Positions 52,346-61,441 are shown, counted from the stretch's first letter. The stretch: 64,000 nt of DNA from Calditrichota bacterium (GCA_013112635.1 JABFGF010000007.1:186001-250000); one strand, 5' to 3'. Notes: a model not told the origin generated them from the sequence alone. Numbers and translations: made by a program.

Positions 52346-53446
52346 ATGCAAAGCTTAACATTATTAATTTCAGCAATATTTTCTATAATCAGTTCTATAT
52401 CCTGCATAGAAAAAAAGGCAATATCAGAAGAACCCTTTGATTTCAACCAGGTTTATACATTGGGACTTCATGGCAATATGAGTGCCGCACTTAATTTCTT
52501 GGATTCGATACCCAATGGAGAATTAACAGATTCCCAAATAATTGCAAAAGAGAAATACATTGAACGATTTAGAGAGCAAAATGAAAAATACGTTTACGAT
52601 ACTAAAGATTCACTTGCTATAAATGTTGTTGAAATGTTCCATTCCTATTGGAAAATAGTATTGCTTGATGATAGTTATCTTGGGAAAGCAGATGCTGAAC
52701 TTGAAAACGACTTAGCAGATTTGTTATGGAAGAATAAATATCTCAATAATCAAATTTCAAAAGACAGTTTAAGTAAAAACTTATATGTTCATCTAAATGA
52801 ATTTTTAAGATCAAAAGGCTTTTATTCAAATGCAATGGGTAAGACTGGAAAATTTTATGATTTGTTTTTATGGGCAAACGAAACAGAGAAAAGATATGAT
52901 ATTAAGTTACCAGAAAAAAATACAAAAGTGAAAGTTATTTTTCTGGAGGATTTTATATCAAATGGATGGTCTTATTATGCAACTTTTGGGGTTGCTTTTA
53001 CAGGGGGATGGGCGACAAAAGATGCATTATTCTGTGTAAAAAAAGCTTGGGATGTTTCAAGTGAAAATTTTAAGGTAAGCTACTTAACACATGAAGCACA
53101 ACATTTTGAAGATAATATTTCTTTTCCTTTACTTAGTCAAGCAGATCTAGAATATAGAGCAAAATTAACAGAGTTGAGTACTGCTAAGAAAACTATATAC
53201 GAAATAATTGAAAACTTTATAAAACGCGCTAAAAATAATAGAGAAAATGCCCATGCCTTTGCAAATTATTGTGTAATACGTGATCTATCAAAAAAACTAT
53301 TAAATCGTGATTCACTTACAGATATGGATCAATGGAAAAATATATCTTACACAAAAATCAATAAAGCAAGTAAAAGTTTACTCATAAACAATGCAATCAG
53401 TTTAAAAAATGCAGGTACCGAAATAGTTACAGAATTTATAAAATGA
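52346..53446 (+). CDS. Lipoprotein with HExxH motif (putative metallopeptidase)
   Basis: 366 residues; signal with lipobox SISC. The motif HEAQH (YLTHEAQHFEDN) followed by LEYRAKLTELSTA suggests a zinc site with a downstream Glu, as in the protein at 45269. No family name is certain. Confidence 0.68.
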   Translation: MQSLTLLISAIFSIISSISCIEKKAISEEPFDFNQVYTLGLHGNMSAALNFLDSIPNGELTDSQIIAKEKYIERFREQNEKYVYDTKDSLAINVVEMFHSYWKIVLLDDSYLGKADAELENDLADLLWKNKYLNNQISKDSLSKNLYVHLNEFLRSKGFYSNAMGKTGKFYDLFLWANETEKRYDIKLPEKNTKVKVIFLEDFISNGWSYYATFGVAFTGGWATKDALFCVKKAWDVSSENFKVSYLTHEAQHFEDNISFPLLSQADLEYRAKLTELSTAKKTIYEIIENFIKRAKNNRENAHAFANYCVIRDLSKKLLNRDSLTDMDQWKNISYTKINKASKSLLINNAISLKNAGTEIVTEFIK

Positions 53447-53476
53447 AAATAGTAACAATAAGACACAAGTTTAATA

Positions 53477-53539
53477 GAATATTTTTCCTCTTTTGTTGAT
53501 CCTGAAGGAAATTGTGTTTCTATTTGGGTTAGGCAATGA
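53477..53539 (+). pseudogene. C-terminal remnant of a VOC gene
   Basis: Twenty codons read SSFVDPEGNCVSIWVRQ before a stop. DPEGN is the hallmark of a VOC C-terminus. No start or upstream half is recognisable. Confidence 0.5.
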
Positions 53540-53575
53540 TAAGCATTAAACAGTTTGACCAAAAAAAGGTATACT

Positions 53576-54094
53576 ATGGAATTTCAGATTGAAAAAGGGA
53601 TTGAAATATTGCACAACACACCAAATGTAGTAAAAGCATTATTAAGTAACCTGTCTGAGGATTGGATAAAAATGAATGAAGGGGAACATACTTGGTCTCC
53701 GTTTCAAATTGTCGGACATTTTATTCATACGGAAAAAGCCCATTGGATATCCAGGGTAAGAATTATATTAGCTGGTGATGAAGAAGTTTCTTTCAAACTA
53801 TTTAGTGGCTTAAATCAATTTTTAAACAGCGAAGGAAAATCTATTTCGGAGTTAATGGCCGAATTTACTGAATTAAGAAATGAAAATATCAGAGAATTGA
53901 AATCATATAATATTAATTCAAATAATTTATTATTTAAAGCCACCCATCCTGAATTTGGGAAGGTGACATTAAAACAAGTATTGTCTGCATGGATTGCTCA
54001 TGATTTAAACCATACAAAACAAATCGCAAGAGTTATGGCAAGTCAATATAAACCAGAAATGGGGCCATGGGAGAAATATATAAAAATAAAATAG
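53576..54094 (+). CDS. DinB-family protein
   Basis: 172 residues from the ATG at 53576 (AAAAGG upstream). DinB features: the opening helix, WSPFQIVGHFIHTEKAHW with His, and IAHDLNHTKQIARVMA with the second and third metal His. Members act as thiol transferases or metal-dependent enzymes. Substrate unknown. Confidence 0.85.
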   Translation: MEFQIEKGIEILHNTPNVVKALLSNLSEDWIKMNEGEHTWSPFQIVGHFIHTEKAHWISRVRIILAGDEEVSFKLFSGLNQFLNSEGKSISELMAEFTELRNENIRELKSYNINSNNLLFKATHPEFGKVTLKQVLSAWIAHDLNHTKQIARVMASQYKPEMGPWEKYIKIK

Positions 54095-54167
54095 TTTTTC
54101 AGTTACTTAAAAATATCCGTTATATCATTACTGCAGGCCAAAACAAGTTCCGTTTTCAGCCTATTTT

Positions 54168-54195
54168 TTGTAGGTTAGTTTTATCTAACTTACAA
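54168..54195. repeat. 28-bp inverted repeat
   Basis: TTGTAGGTTAG / CTAACTTACAA, 11-base arms with one mismatch and a TTTTAT centre. It has TTGTA/TACAA ends like the palindromic operators but a different spacing. It may be an operator of another regulator or an RNA hairpin; it is not followed by a T run. Confidence 0.5.
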
Positions 54196-54284
54196 TTACT
54201 CTTGACCATGTTGTGGCAGTCTAATTTCCATTCGCTGTTTACCAAGTTAGCGGTTTAATAATTTCTATAATTGGAGGATTTACT

Positions 54285-54986
54285 ATGCTAAACTCGTTAA
54301 AAACTTTGTTTATGTTCATATTTGTTGTTTTATTCTTAACTGGGCAAGCGCATAAAAATTCTGACATCATTCTATTGAATTCAACCGAAAACCTTACATT
54401 GCTAAATGTTAAAGCGGAAGCGGTTACATTTAAAGGCAAAAAAGGATTACGAGTTGAAAAGGTTACCAATATTGATGAAAGCAAGAATTCAGGAACGTTG
54501 GTTTTGATTGAAAACAGCGATTTCAGAAATGGAACCATTGAATTAGAACTGTCTGGTGAGCCTGCTCCCGGTACCGGAAAAAGAGCGAAAGGATTTGTAG
54601 GAGTGGCGTTTCGTATTGATAATACAGATCACAACAATTATGAATGCATCTATCTTCGCCCGGTAAATGGTCGTGCGGAAAATCAATTACAGCGGAATCA
54701 CTCTGTCCAGTATATTTCCCATCCTGAATTTCCCTGGCAACGACTACGGAAGGAACAGCCAGGTGTCTATGAAACGTATGTCGATTTGGTGCCTGGTGAG
54801 TGGATAAAGTTCAAAATCGTAGTTTCTGGAAAAAGCGCTCGATTGTATGTTCATGGTAATTCACAACCAACTCTGATCGTACATGATTTAAAACATGGCG
54901 AGAGACAAGGACTCATTGGGTTGTGGTTGTACAGATCAACAATTGCCCACTATAGGAATTTGAAAGTAATAGTCTCAGATGAGTAA
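54285..54986 (+). CDS. Exported concanavalin-like protein
   Basis: 233 residues: signal peptide (FMFIFVVLFLTGQAHK) and a single beta-sandwich (GTIELELSGEP, GFVGVAFRIDNTDHNNYECI, GEWIKFKIVVSGKSARLYVH) of the DUF1080/LamG-like group. It parallels the first domain of the protein at 31784. Ribosome site TTGGAGGAT. Role unknown; sugar-related at most. Confidence 0.72.
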   Translation: MLNSLKTLFMFIFVVLFLTGQAHKNSDIILLNSTENLTLLNVKAEAVTFKGKKGLRVEKVTNIDESKNSGTLVLIENSDFRNGTIELELSGEPAPGTGKRAKGFVGVAFRIDNTDHNNYECIYLRPVNGRAENQLQRNHSVQYISHPEFPWQRLRKEQPGVYETYVDLVPGEWIKFKIVVSGKSARLYVHGNSQPTLIVHDLKHGERQGLIGLWLYRSTIAHYRNLKVIVSDE

Positions 54987-55209
54987 ATGTGCTTATTTCA
55001 ATACTGTAGTAAATGAAATTGATGATGATAAGGAAATGATACCCAAGACAGATAATAGTTGGCCTTTAATAAGATAGTTTTTCGATATGTATTTGCTTGC
55101 AATATATATGATGAACATTTGAGTCCTTAACCTTATCAAAAAGATATGAAATTGAGTTTTGCTCACTATTATAACAGTTTCCTGAAAGATAATATTAAAT
55201 AAGATTACT

Positions 55210-55930
55210 ATGACTGCTTTTCTCTGTATTTTGTACCTATTCGGAACTTCCAAATGTGGATTATGTATTGATGATCAGGTCACTAAAACTAAAAACCACA
55301 GGCAAAGCTCAAGGAATTAGTAAATTACTTAAAATCAAATTGGAATGAACCTTATAACTATGTGATTAGAAAGTTTAAAAACTACGACTACGTACTTATT
55401 GAGGAATACCATAGGATAAAACATGATGTTGATTTAATTCTAAAATTAATTCTGAGACTATATGAAAATAATATCTATAATATTGCGATTGAGTTTGGCG
55501 ATTTTAGAGACCAAGATCTAGTAGATTCATTACTCGCTTTACCATACTTTGATCGAAATTTAGCAAGAGAAATAATGTTCAGGTGCAGTCCTGATTGGGG
55601 CTTTAAAGAATAAATCGATATCAACAAAGTCGCTAGGCAAGTGAACCATTCTGTGACATCAAGAAAGAAGAAAAAGTTTAGAGTTATTAATTTTGGGACT
55701 CACTATGATCCCTGCAAGAAGGTGGGAGTTGGAGCGATATTAATCCTGATGTTTTTATGGCAGATGTATTTTTTAAAGAATTAGTGTAAAAACGAAAAAG
55801 CACTTATTTATTCTGGCAATCGTCATGTTTTTACTAGGTACCATCAACCATATTTGATTTTAAAAAAGATAGTTTAATTAGCTATACTACAAACAGGATG
55901 GGAAACATTATTTAGGACTCATTATCTGAA
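55210..55930 (+). pseudogene. Decayed gene of a TIKI/ChaN-like exported protein
   Basis: A former reading frame broken at least three times. From 55305 it reads KLKELVNYLKSNWNEPYNY, then DYVLIEEYHRIKHDVDLILK and YNIAIEFGDFRDQDLVDSLL. A TAA at 55611 interrupts it. It resumes with FRVINFGTHYDPC, and after another shift VFMADVFFKELV, IYSGNRHVFTRYHQPY. A signal-like start in a shifted frame is at 55211. The motifs GTHYD and SGNRHVF suggest a haem-uptake/TIKI-type enzyme. Confidence 0.6.
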
Positions 55931-55977
55931 AAACATTTAACATTTATTTACATTCCGTATGCGAAGTGGCAAAGAAA

Positions 55978-56255
55978 GAATGGCATTTTGCTTCTCATGC
56001 TGGTCATGAATTTGATACTTATGATGAAGAAGATGCTTTTTGCAGTTTTGCTTCATAAATGTTGAAAAAGCTGAAGAGCAAGTGATCCTCAAACCTGGAG
56101 ACTTGTTGATTTTAAATAACATCAGTACAATTCATGCAAGACTTGGTAAACGGAAAACTGGTGAGCTTTATCAATTAATTGCAGGTATCTCTGATGTACT
56201 AGTAAAAAAAAGCAGTATTGTGAAGCATTGGTTAGTTGAACAATTAAGCAGCTAA
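55978..56255 (+). pseudogene. Decayed C-terminal gene fragment (possibly cupin/2OG-oxygenase-like)
   Basis: Frames can be joined across a shift near 56050: WHFASHAGHEFDTYDEEDAF, then INVEKAEEQVILKPGDLLIL and NNISTIHARLGKRKTGELYQ. The phrase PGDLLILNN...HAR resembles the C-terminal half of TauD-like or cupin oxygenases. It could also be the end of the preceding pseudogene. No intact protein can be made. Confidence 0.45.
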
Positions 56256-56290
56256 GATAATAAAATAGAATAGAGTTAAGGTATATTAAT

Positions 56291-56983
56291 ATGAATAAGG
56301 TAAAAATTAATCTCTCGCGTATCCACTATTTTATAATTCAATATATGGTCAATAATGGATTTGCTCCAAGAATATCAGAAATCGCTAGTCATTTTCAGAT
56401 TCCAGAGGAGCGAACCATTTTAGAGCTTCAAGCACTTCAAGACTATCATGGTGTCGTATTGCATCCATACACATCAGAGGTTTGGGTTATACATCCATTT
56501 TCAAATGCACCTACGAATTGTTATCTAAAGTCAGAAAGAGGGTCGTGGTGGTCGAGCTGTATCTGGTGTGCATTAGGCGCTGCTGCATTAATAAAAGAAG
56601 ACCTATCCATTTCTACAACAATTGGTGCTGAGTCAAAAAAAGTAGTTATTGAAATTAAAAAAGGTAAAATCTTAAATCCTAATCTATATGTTCATTTTCC
56701 TATACCTATGAAAAATGCTTGGGACAATGTAGTATATACATGTAGTACAATGTTACTATTTGAGAAAAAAGATCAAATTAAAGATTGGTCGCAGAGGCAC
56801 AACATTCCAATAGGTGATATTCAACCTATTAACTTAATATGGGAATTTTCAAAAAAATGGTATAGGAATCATTTAAATAGTGATTGGAAAAAATGGACGG
56901 TTGAAGAAGCGAGGAAGATATTCAGAGAATTTGGGCTAAAACATAAGATTTGGGATTTGGAAAATTCATCAGAAAGATTTTAA
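56291..56983 (+). CDS. MerB (alkylmercury lyase)-like protein with altered active site
   Basis: 230 residues: N-terminal winged-helix-like part (ISEIASHFQIPEERTILELQ), then the MerB core (VWVIHPFSNAPTNCYLKSER, WWSSCIWCALGAAALI). Cys93 and Cys151 (VYTCSTMLL) correspond to the catalytic Cys96 and Cys159 of MerB. The catalytic Asp99 position is Gly96 here (C-A-L-G in place of C-A-L-D). It may lack C-Hg cleavage activity or act on another substrate. No merA or merR is nearby. Confidence 0.75.
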   Translation: MNKVKINLSRIHYFIIQYMVNNGFAPRISEIASHFQIPEERTILELQALQDYHGVVLHPYTSEVWVIHPFSNAPTNCYLKSERGSWWSSCIWCALGAAALIKEDLSISTTIGAESKKVVIEIKKGKILNPNLYVHFPIPMKNAWDNVVYTCSTMLLFEKKDQIKDWSQRHNIPIGDIQPINLIWEFSKKWYRNHLNSDWKKWTVEEARKIFREFGLKHKIWDLENSSERF

Positions 56984-57286
56984 TAAAATAGGATCTAAAA
57001 AATATTCTTTTTAAAACTCACAACTGTGAGAATAGGTAATGTGTTTGCTGTGTCAGAGATAGTGCTAAAACAATAGATGGTTCAGTCCTTGCACTATGAA
57101 ATGTATATTAACAATCGAAACGTTGATTCACCATTATCACAAATGTCATTGGCAAGCTGGTGGATAATTAGAAGATATAATCAAAACCCGTGATTTTCTC
57201 AAAGACATCAAAATTTGGAACGAAATTGCTAAATCTCATTGGTGAATTTTCAAAGAAATCATGAAAAAAGGTTATATTCTGCTTAA
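56984..57286. other. Non-coding gap with possible decayed coding sequence
   Basis: 303 bp without an intact gene. From about 57178 a frame reads EDIIKTRDFLKDIKIWNEIA, then KSHW, a stop, and IFKEIMKKGYILLN, as a former coding end would. No family is recognised. Confidence 0.35.
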
Positions 57287-58240
57287 TTAGTATTTAGGTT
57301 TTATAAATTCAGTTTCGTGTTTCTTTTTGCCGGATAAAATTATTCCGTATACACTTACAAATACAATTATGAGAGTTACAACTTGATAACTTTTTATAGT
57401 CTCATGTAAAAATATAATTGCTAAAATAAGTGTAATTGCTGGCCATGGAGTAATAATTGAACTAGCCACAGAGACATCAACTTGCCTCACAGCATAAAAC
57501 CAAACTATAAGTTCAATATAGTACACAAATCCCATAGCAGCTGCATATATTTGAAACTCATAATTTCCTATTAAATCAATTGCTTGATTTAGGCCACTAA
57601 TTGATATAGATATAGTAAAGATTACGATAACCGAAATTAGAACCCTAAAAAAGGTTACTTGAACTGGAGTGATTGGTGTTTTGTCTAAGACTTCTTTTAT
57701 TATAACATGTGCCACACTCCATATTAATGGAACACTGAAAGCAAAGATAAACCAAAATGATAAACCTGCAATTTGCCAAGTTCCATTAGTGCCTAGAAAA
57801 TATAGTCCAACTATTAACAAAAATGTGAAGAACAATTCTGACTTGTTCTTCTTTCTATTGAGAAATACCGTTTCCCATAAAATTGCAAAAAGAGGATAAG
57901 CCTGAATAGCAATCGAGGCGCTGACAGTGCCTGCTTTCTCCATGGAGAGCACATATGAAAAAGTTGAAATGCCAAACATAGCACCTGTTGCAAGTATTAT
58001 TAAAACAGTCTTTTTCTTTCGTCCACTAGACAATTTTGCATCAAAAATCCCACGATTTGAAGATTTGTACTCAATAAGTAAAACAGGTGTTGAAAAAATA
58101 AATTGCCAGATAGACAAATAGAGCGCAAAGTTCAAGGCGCTAATTTCCATAGGCCTGCTGTTTGAAATAACAGGCATTATCCCTAGTAGCATTAAAGAAA
58201 TAAATGATAGTGCAATCCCAGTTTTAATATTGCTTTTCAC
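57287..58240 (-). CDS. EamA-family DMT exporter
   Basis: 317 residues from a GTG at 58240 (AAAGGGAT 8 nt upstream); a TTG at 58279 is the only alternative. Two EamA repeats, ten helices (KTGIALSFISLMLLGIMPV at the start, VASSIITPWPAITLILAIIF in the second). Exported compound unknown. It faces the decayed LysE gene. Confidence 0.85.
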   Translation of the reverse strand: MKSNIKTGIALSFISLMLLGIMPVISNSRPMEISALNFALYLSIWQFIFSTPVLLIEYKSSNRGIFDAKLSSGRKKKTVLIILATGAMFGISTFSYVLSMEKAGTVSASIAIQAYPLFAILWETVFLNRKKNKSELFFTFLLIVGLYFLGTNGTWQIAGLSFWFIFAFSVPLIWSVAHVIIKEVLDKTPITPVQVTFFRVLISVIVIFTISISISGLNQAIDLIGNYEFQIYAAAMGFVYYIELIVWFYAVRQVDVSVASSIITPWPAITLILAIIFLHETIKSYQVVTLIIVFVSVYGIILSGKKKHETEFIKPKY

Positions 58241-58304
58241 TGTGTTCGATCCCTTTTTAAGCTTTTGCAAATAATACAATGTCTGTTGTTCTCATGACGC
58301 TACT

Positions 58305-58545
58305 TGCAAAACGATTCATAACAGCTCAGAATTTTTATTTTTAATAATTGCTTTGCTTTATCAACTGTTGCTGCATATTCAAGCATTACTCCACCCAAGA
58401 CAAAAGAAACTACAGTTGCAATTATTGCAACATCTTATTTAGTACCTGGAAATAAGTTTAGCTTTTAGATCCCAGTCGAACACCAATTATGATTGAAAAA
58501 TATTTATTTAGGTTTCTTCCAACATTTGTACAATTAGATGACTAA
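58305..58545 (-). pseudogene. Decayed LysE-family translocator gene
   Basis: Reading the minus strand, AIIATVVSFVLGGVMLEYAA and DKAKQLLK align with the C-terminal part of the intact LysE protein at 33080 (AIIAIVVSVVLASVMLFYAY, SKAKQLF). Farther upstream (58500-58545) KPK and IFF match NPKVILFYL. Several stops and shifts break it and the N-terminal half is gone. Confidence 0.6.
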
Positions 58546-58619
58546 CTCTTTATGCCAAAGTTCTGTTTATAAAAAAAGAAATTGGCCTTTTTAAGCCATG
58601 TTTCTAATTCGTTCAATAT

Positions 58620-58636
58620 ATTTGTAATATACAAAT
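58620..58636. promoter_or_regulatory. Palindromic operator
   Basis: ATTTGTAATATACAAAT, a perfect dyad, identical to the copy at 41601. It lies 51 nt before the EamA gene at 58688. Confidence 0.75.
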
Positions 58637-58687
58637 AATATATATAGATTCATTTCTTTAATCAACAAAAAATAGCAGATCATCGTT

Positions 58688-59626
58688 ATGGAATTAAAAA
58701 AGAAACTGAAAATCATTTTAGCGTACTTTGCCATATACTTTATCTGGGGCTCAACATTTTTAGCAATTCGCTACGCAATTGATAGTATTCCACCATTTAT
58801 AATGGTTGGATTTCGCACAATTATTGCCGGGGCAATTCTTTTCATTTTCTCCATATTTAAGAATAAACAGTATCCATCATTAATAGATTGGAAAAAGGCA
58901 ACAATTTCAGGTTTTATCTTAATTGTTTTTGGATATGGTGGATTAACCTGGGCACAGCAATTTGTACCTTCTGGGTATGCATCTTTACTCGAGGCAACAT
59001 TATCAATTTGGTTGTTTTTGCTTTACTGGATATATGGAAAAAAGTATTCTCCATCACCAAAAGATATAATAGGAATTATGGCTGGTTTTATAGGGGTGGT
59101 GTTACTACTGGAAATTGACGGTGAATTAATTACTCTAACTAAGGGAAACTCATTTTTGGTTTTTTTGAGCTCATTTGCATTGTTAATTTCTGCCTTTTCA
59201 TGGGCTTCCGGTTCTTTTTTATCACATAAAATAAAAAGTATTCCACTAATGATGTTAATTGGAATGCAACTCTTAACTGGTGGATTTTTTATGCTTCTAA
59301 TTGCCACGCTTGTAGGGGAGTGGGTATTTTTTTCACCAAAGGATGTTTCAATATTGTCACTTGTTTCTCTTCTTTATTTAATATTTTTTGGGACAATAAT
59401 TGCATTTGGTTCTTATAGCTGGCTTTTACGGGTGAGCTCACCAGTAAAAGTGGGTTCATACGCTTTTTTTAATCCGCTTGTTGCTGTTTTTCTAGGATGG
59501 TTGCTTGCTAATGAGCAAATTACAAGACAAATGATTATTGGTGCTTTGGCAATTTTAGTTTCTGTTTTAATATTGAATTTTTCGCAAACAAATAAATTAG
59601 ATGTTGAGAAAAGGACATATAACTAA
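58688..59626 (+). CDS. EamA-family DMT exporter
   Basis: 312 residues, ten helices, with the family start AYFAIYFIWGSTFLAIRYAI and second repeat FGTIIAFGSYSWLLRVSSPV. This looks like the RhaT/YedA-type branch. The exported compound is unknown. Preceded by a palindromic operator. The GNAT gene start overlaps its stop by one base. Confidence 0.88.
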   Translation: MELKKKLKIILAYFAIYFIWGSTFLAIRYAIDSIPPFIMVGFRTIIAGAILFIFSIFKNKQYPSLIDWKKATISGFILIVFGYGGLTWAQQFVPSGYASLLEATLSIWLFLLYWIYGKKYSPSPKDIIGIMAGFIGVVLLLEIDGELITLTKGNSFLVFLSSFALLISAFSWASGSFLSHKIKSIPLMMLIGMQLLTGGFFMLLIATLVGEWVFFSPKDVSILSLVSLLYLIFFGTIIAFGSYSWLLRVSSPVKVGSYAFFNPLVAVFLGWLLANEQITRQMIIGALAILVSVLILNFSQTNKLDVEKRTYN

Positions 59627-60089
59627 TGCTACATATTGAAAAAGCAAAGAAAGAGTCTCTGGAAGAAATGTGTAATGTCATTAAATCATCCATTGTTAAC
59701 CTATGTAGTGAAGATCATAAAAACCAACAAGAACACCTAGACAATTGGTTATCAGCAAGATCAGAAAAAAAAATGAATGACCTATTATTTGATAAAGAGT
59801 CACAAGCTTTTGTTTGTATAAAAAGGGGCAAATTGTTGGAGTATCTCATATAAAAAATAACGGAGAGATTACACTCTGCTATGTACACCCTAAGAAATCT
59901 AGACTAGGTATTGGGAAGCTAATGTTACACGTGGCTGAAAAACAGGCAGAAGAATGGGGGATTTTCCAAGTGTGGGTAGTTAGGTCTGGAACTGCGAAGG
60001 ATTTTTATATATCTCAAGGTTATAAACAATATGCAAAATCAATAACCTATTTGGGGATGCCTGGATTTCCGTTAAAAAAAGATTTATAG
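59626..60089 (+). pseudogene. GNAT acetyltransferase gene with a frameshift
   Basis: The first part (59626-59853) ends in a false tail. The second frame from 59814 continues as GQIVGVSHIKNNGEITLCYV, HPKKSRLGIGKLMLHVAEKQ and FYISQGYKQ, a normal GNAT core. One base gained or lost in AAAAAGGGG near 59820-59829 would join them into about 154 residues. Its start overlaps the transporter stop. Confidence 0.75.
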
Positions 60090-60350
60090 GCTTCAATATT
60101 ATTAATACGAAGAAATCTAGAAAAAAATAATTAGGAATAAAGAACAATATCAACTTACTGAAACAAGTTTACATAATTACCCAATTATATACCGTCAGGA
60201 GAACGCCGAATTGTTTGTAAAATGAGGTGCTTATATAATTTGAATTATGCAAAGTGAGCTCTGAGAACGGTCTTGCGTTTATCCGGGAAACCAATAAACT
60301 AACTCAAGTAATTAAGTTTAGATTTGAAATTATCTCCAATAAAACAAGAC

Positions 60351-60569
60351 TCATTTTTTTGAACCTTGTTTTTTTTCTATAAACAATGGACAGTCAATGC
60401 CATCGTTGAGCAGTGAACTTTTAAAACAAATGTAATTTGCCCAAGTAAAAGTTTCCGAATTTACAAATTCACCATATTCACAAGTCATGCATAGCTGAGA
60501 TTCTGGCCACGGTTGTACTGAAACCAACATTTGTAAATGGTTTAAATCTATGTTTGTACCTTGTTCCAT
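60351..60569 (-). CDS. Small Cys-containing protein of unknown function (72 aa)
   Basis: AAGGAGGT lies 4 nt before the ATG, which supports a real gene. The sequence has CMTCEYGEFVNSETFTWANY and two more Cys (ICFKS, IDCPLF). No family recognised; four cysteines could hold a metal. Confidence 0.7.
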   Translation of the reverse strand: MEQGTNIDLNHLQMLVSVQPWPESQLCMTCEYGEFVNSETFTWANYICFKSSLLNDGIDCPLFIEKKQGSKK

Positions 60570-60759
60570 GACACCTCCTTTTGATTGTTAAAGAACGAAC
60601 TCTGTATAAGTGTACCATATTCAATTAAGTTCTTTTGGAGGTGTTTTTTGCTAATAAACATGGTAATAAAAATTTGTTTTATCTAATATTCACATTTACA
60701 CAAAGTCAATTAAGGCTTATAATCAGCATTTTCGACTATTTAATTTATTTTTATGTTTG

Positions 60760-60800
60760 CTGCACCATTTTTCGTTTTTATTTACACTATATATAAAAGG
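60760..60800 (+). promoter_or_regulatory. Promoter-like element shared with 20.7 kb
   Basis: CTGCACCATTTT (60760-60771), 12 bases, ACACTATATA (60784-60793), then TAAAAGG. Same blocks and same spacing as on the minus strand at 20699-20734. The lipoprotein gene start is about 135 nt downstream. Confidence 0.5.
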
Positions 60801-60928
60801 GGAGAAATTATCTAATATTAGATTCAATTTGATATTCTACTTGGTGTTTTAATAATTCTCGCTTTATTACTCTTAACAGACCTACGCTCCCACCTACCAA
60901 AAATCCAATTACTGATTAAGGAGACTTT

Positions 60929-61441
60929 ATGAACTTTTTTAATCTAACTCGAATATCTTTGCTTTTATATGCAATTTTATTGTTGAGCTCTTGTAACACT
61001 ATAAAAGATAGAAATCGGGAGTTCCCATTAACACTGGATCAAATACATGATATCAAACTTTATACTAAAAATATTAAATATATTGGAGAACCCACCCGTT
61101 TCGAAAATACTTTTAAAGATTCAGTATCAGGTTTAAGCCATACTTTTATTACTACGACTAAGATGTTTACATTTTCGATCTATACAGATGATAAAGGTAA
61201 TCCAATTAAGCCTTCAGATTCAACATCTGTAAGCGCAAGGCTAAAACCCATTCGTGTATGGGGAGCAGTGAGCTGCACAGCTGGTTCATGCCTAAAAATA
61301 TCTACTTCAACTAGTTGTGATCCATGTGAAGAAAAGGAGCTAACATGTGAAGACAATTGTGATCCATTAGGTGGGTGTAATCAATGGACAAATTGCTCGA
61401 CATCAGGTTTTGGGTTATCAAACGGACGAATTAGGGTTTAA
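60929..61441 (+). CDS. Cys-rich lipoprotein of unknown function
   Basis: 170 residues with a lipoprotein signal (LLLYAILLLSSC; Cys22). The C-terminal 60 residues carry a dense Cys cluster (SCTAGSC, SCDPCEEKELTCEDNC, GGCNQWTNC) that could form disulfides or bind metal at the outer surface. No family recognised. AAGGAG precedes the ATG. Confidence 0.75.
   Translation: MNFFNLTRISLLLYAILLLSSCNTIKDRNREFPLTLDQIHDIKLYTKNIKYIGEPTRFENTFKDSVSGLSHTFITTTKMFTFSIYTDDKGNPIKPSDSTSVSARLKPIRVWGAVSCTAGSCLKISTSTSCDPCEEKELTCEDNCDPLGGCNQWTNCSTSGFGLSNGRIRV

Noticed and set aside
23665-58636. The palindromes as integron attC sites
   Set aside because: They lack the attC core patterns (GTTRRRY and RYYYAAC), genes occur on both strands, and no integrase is present.
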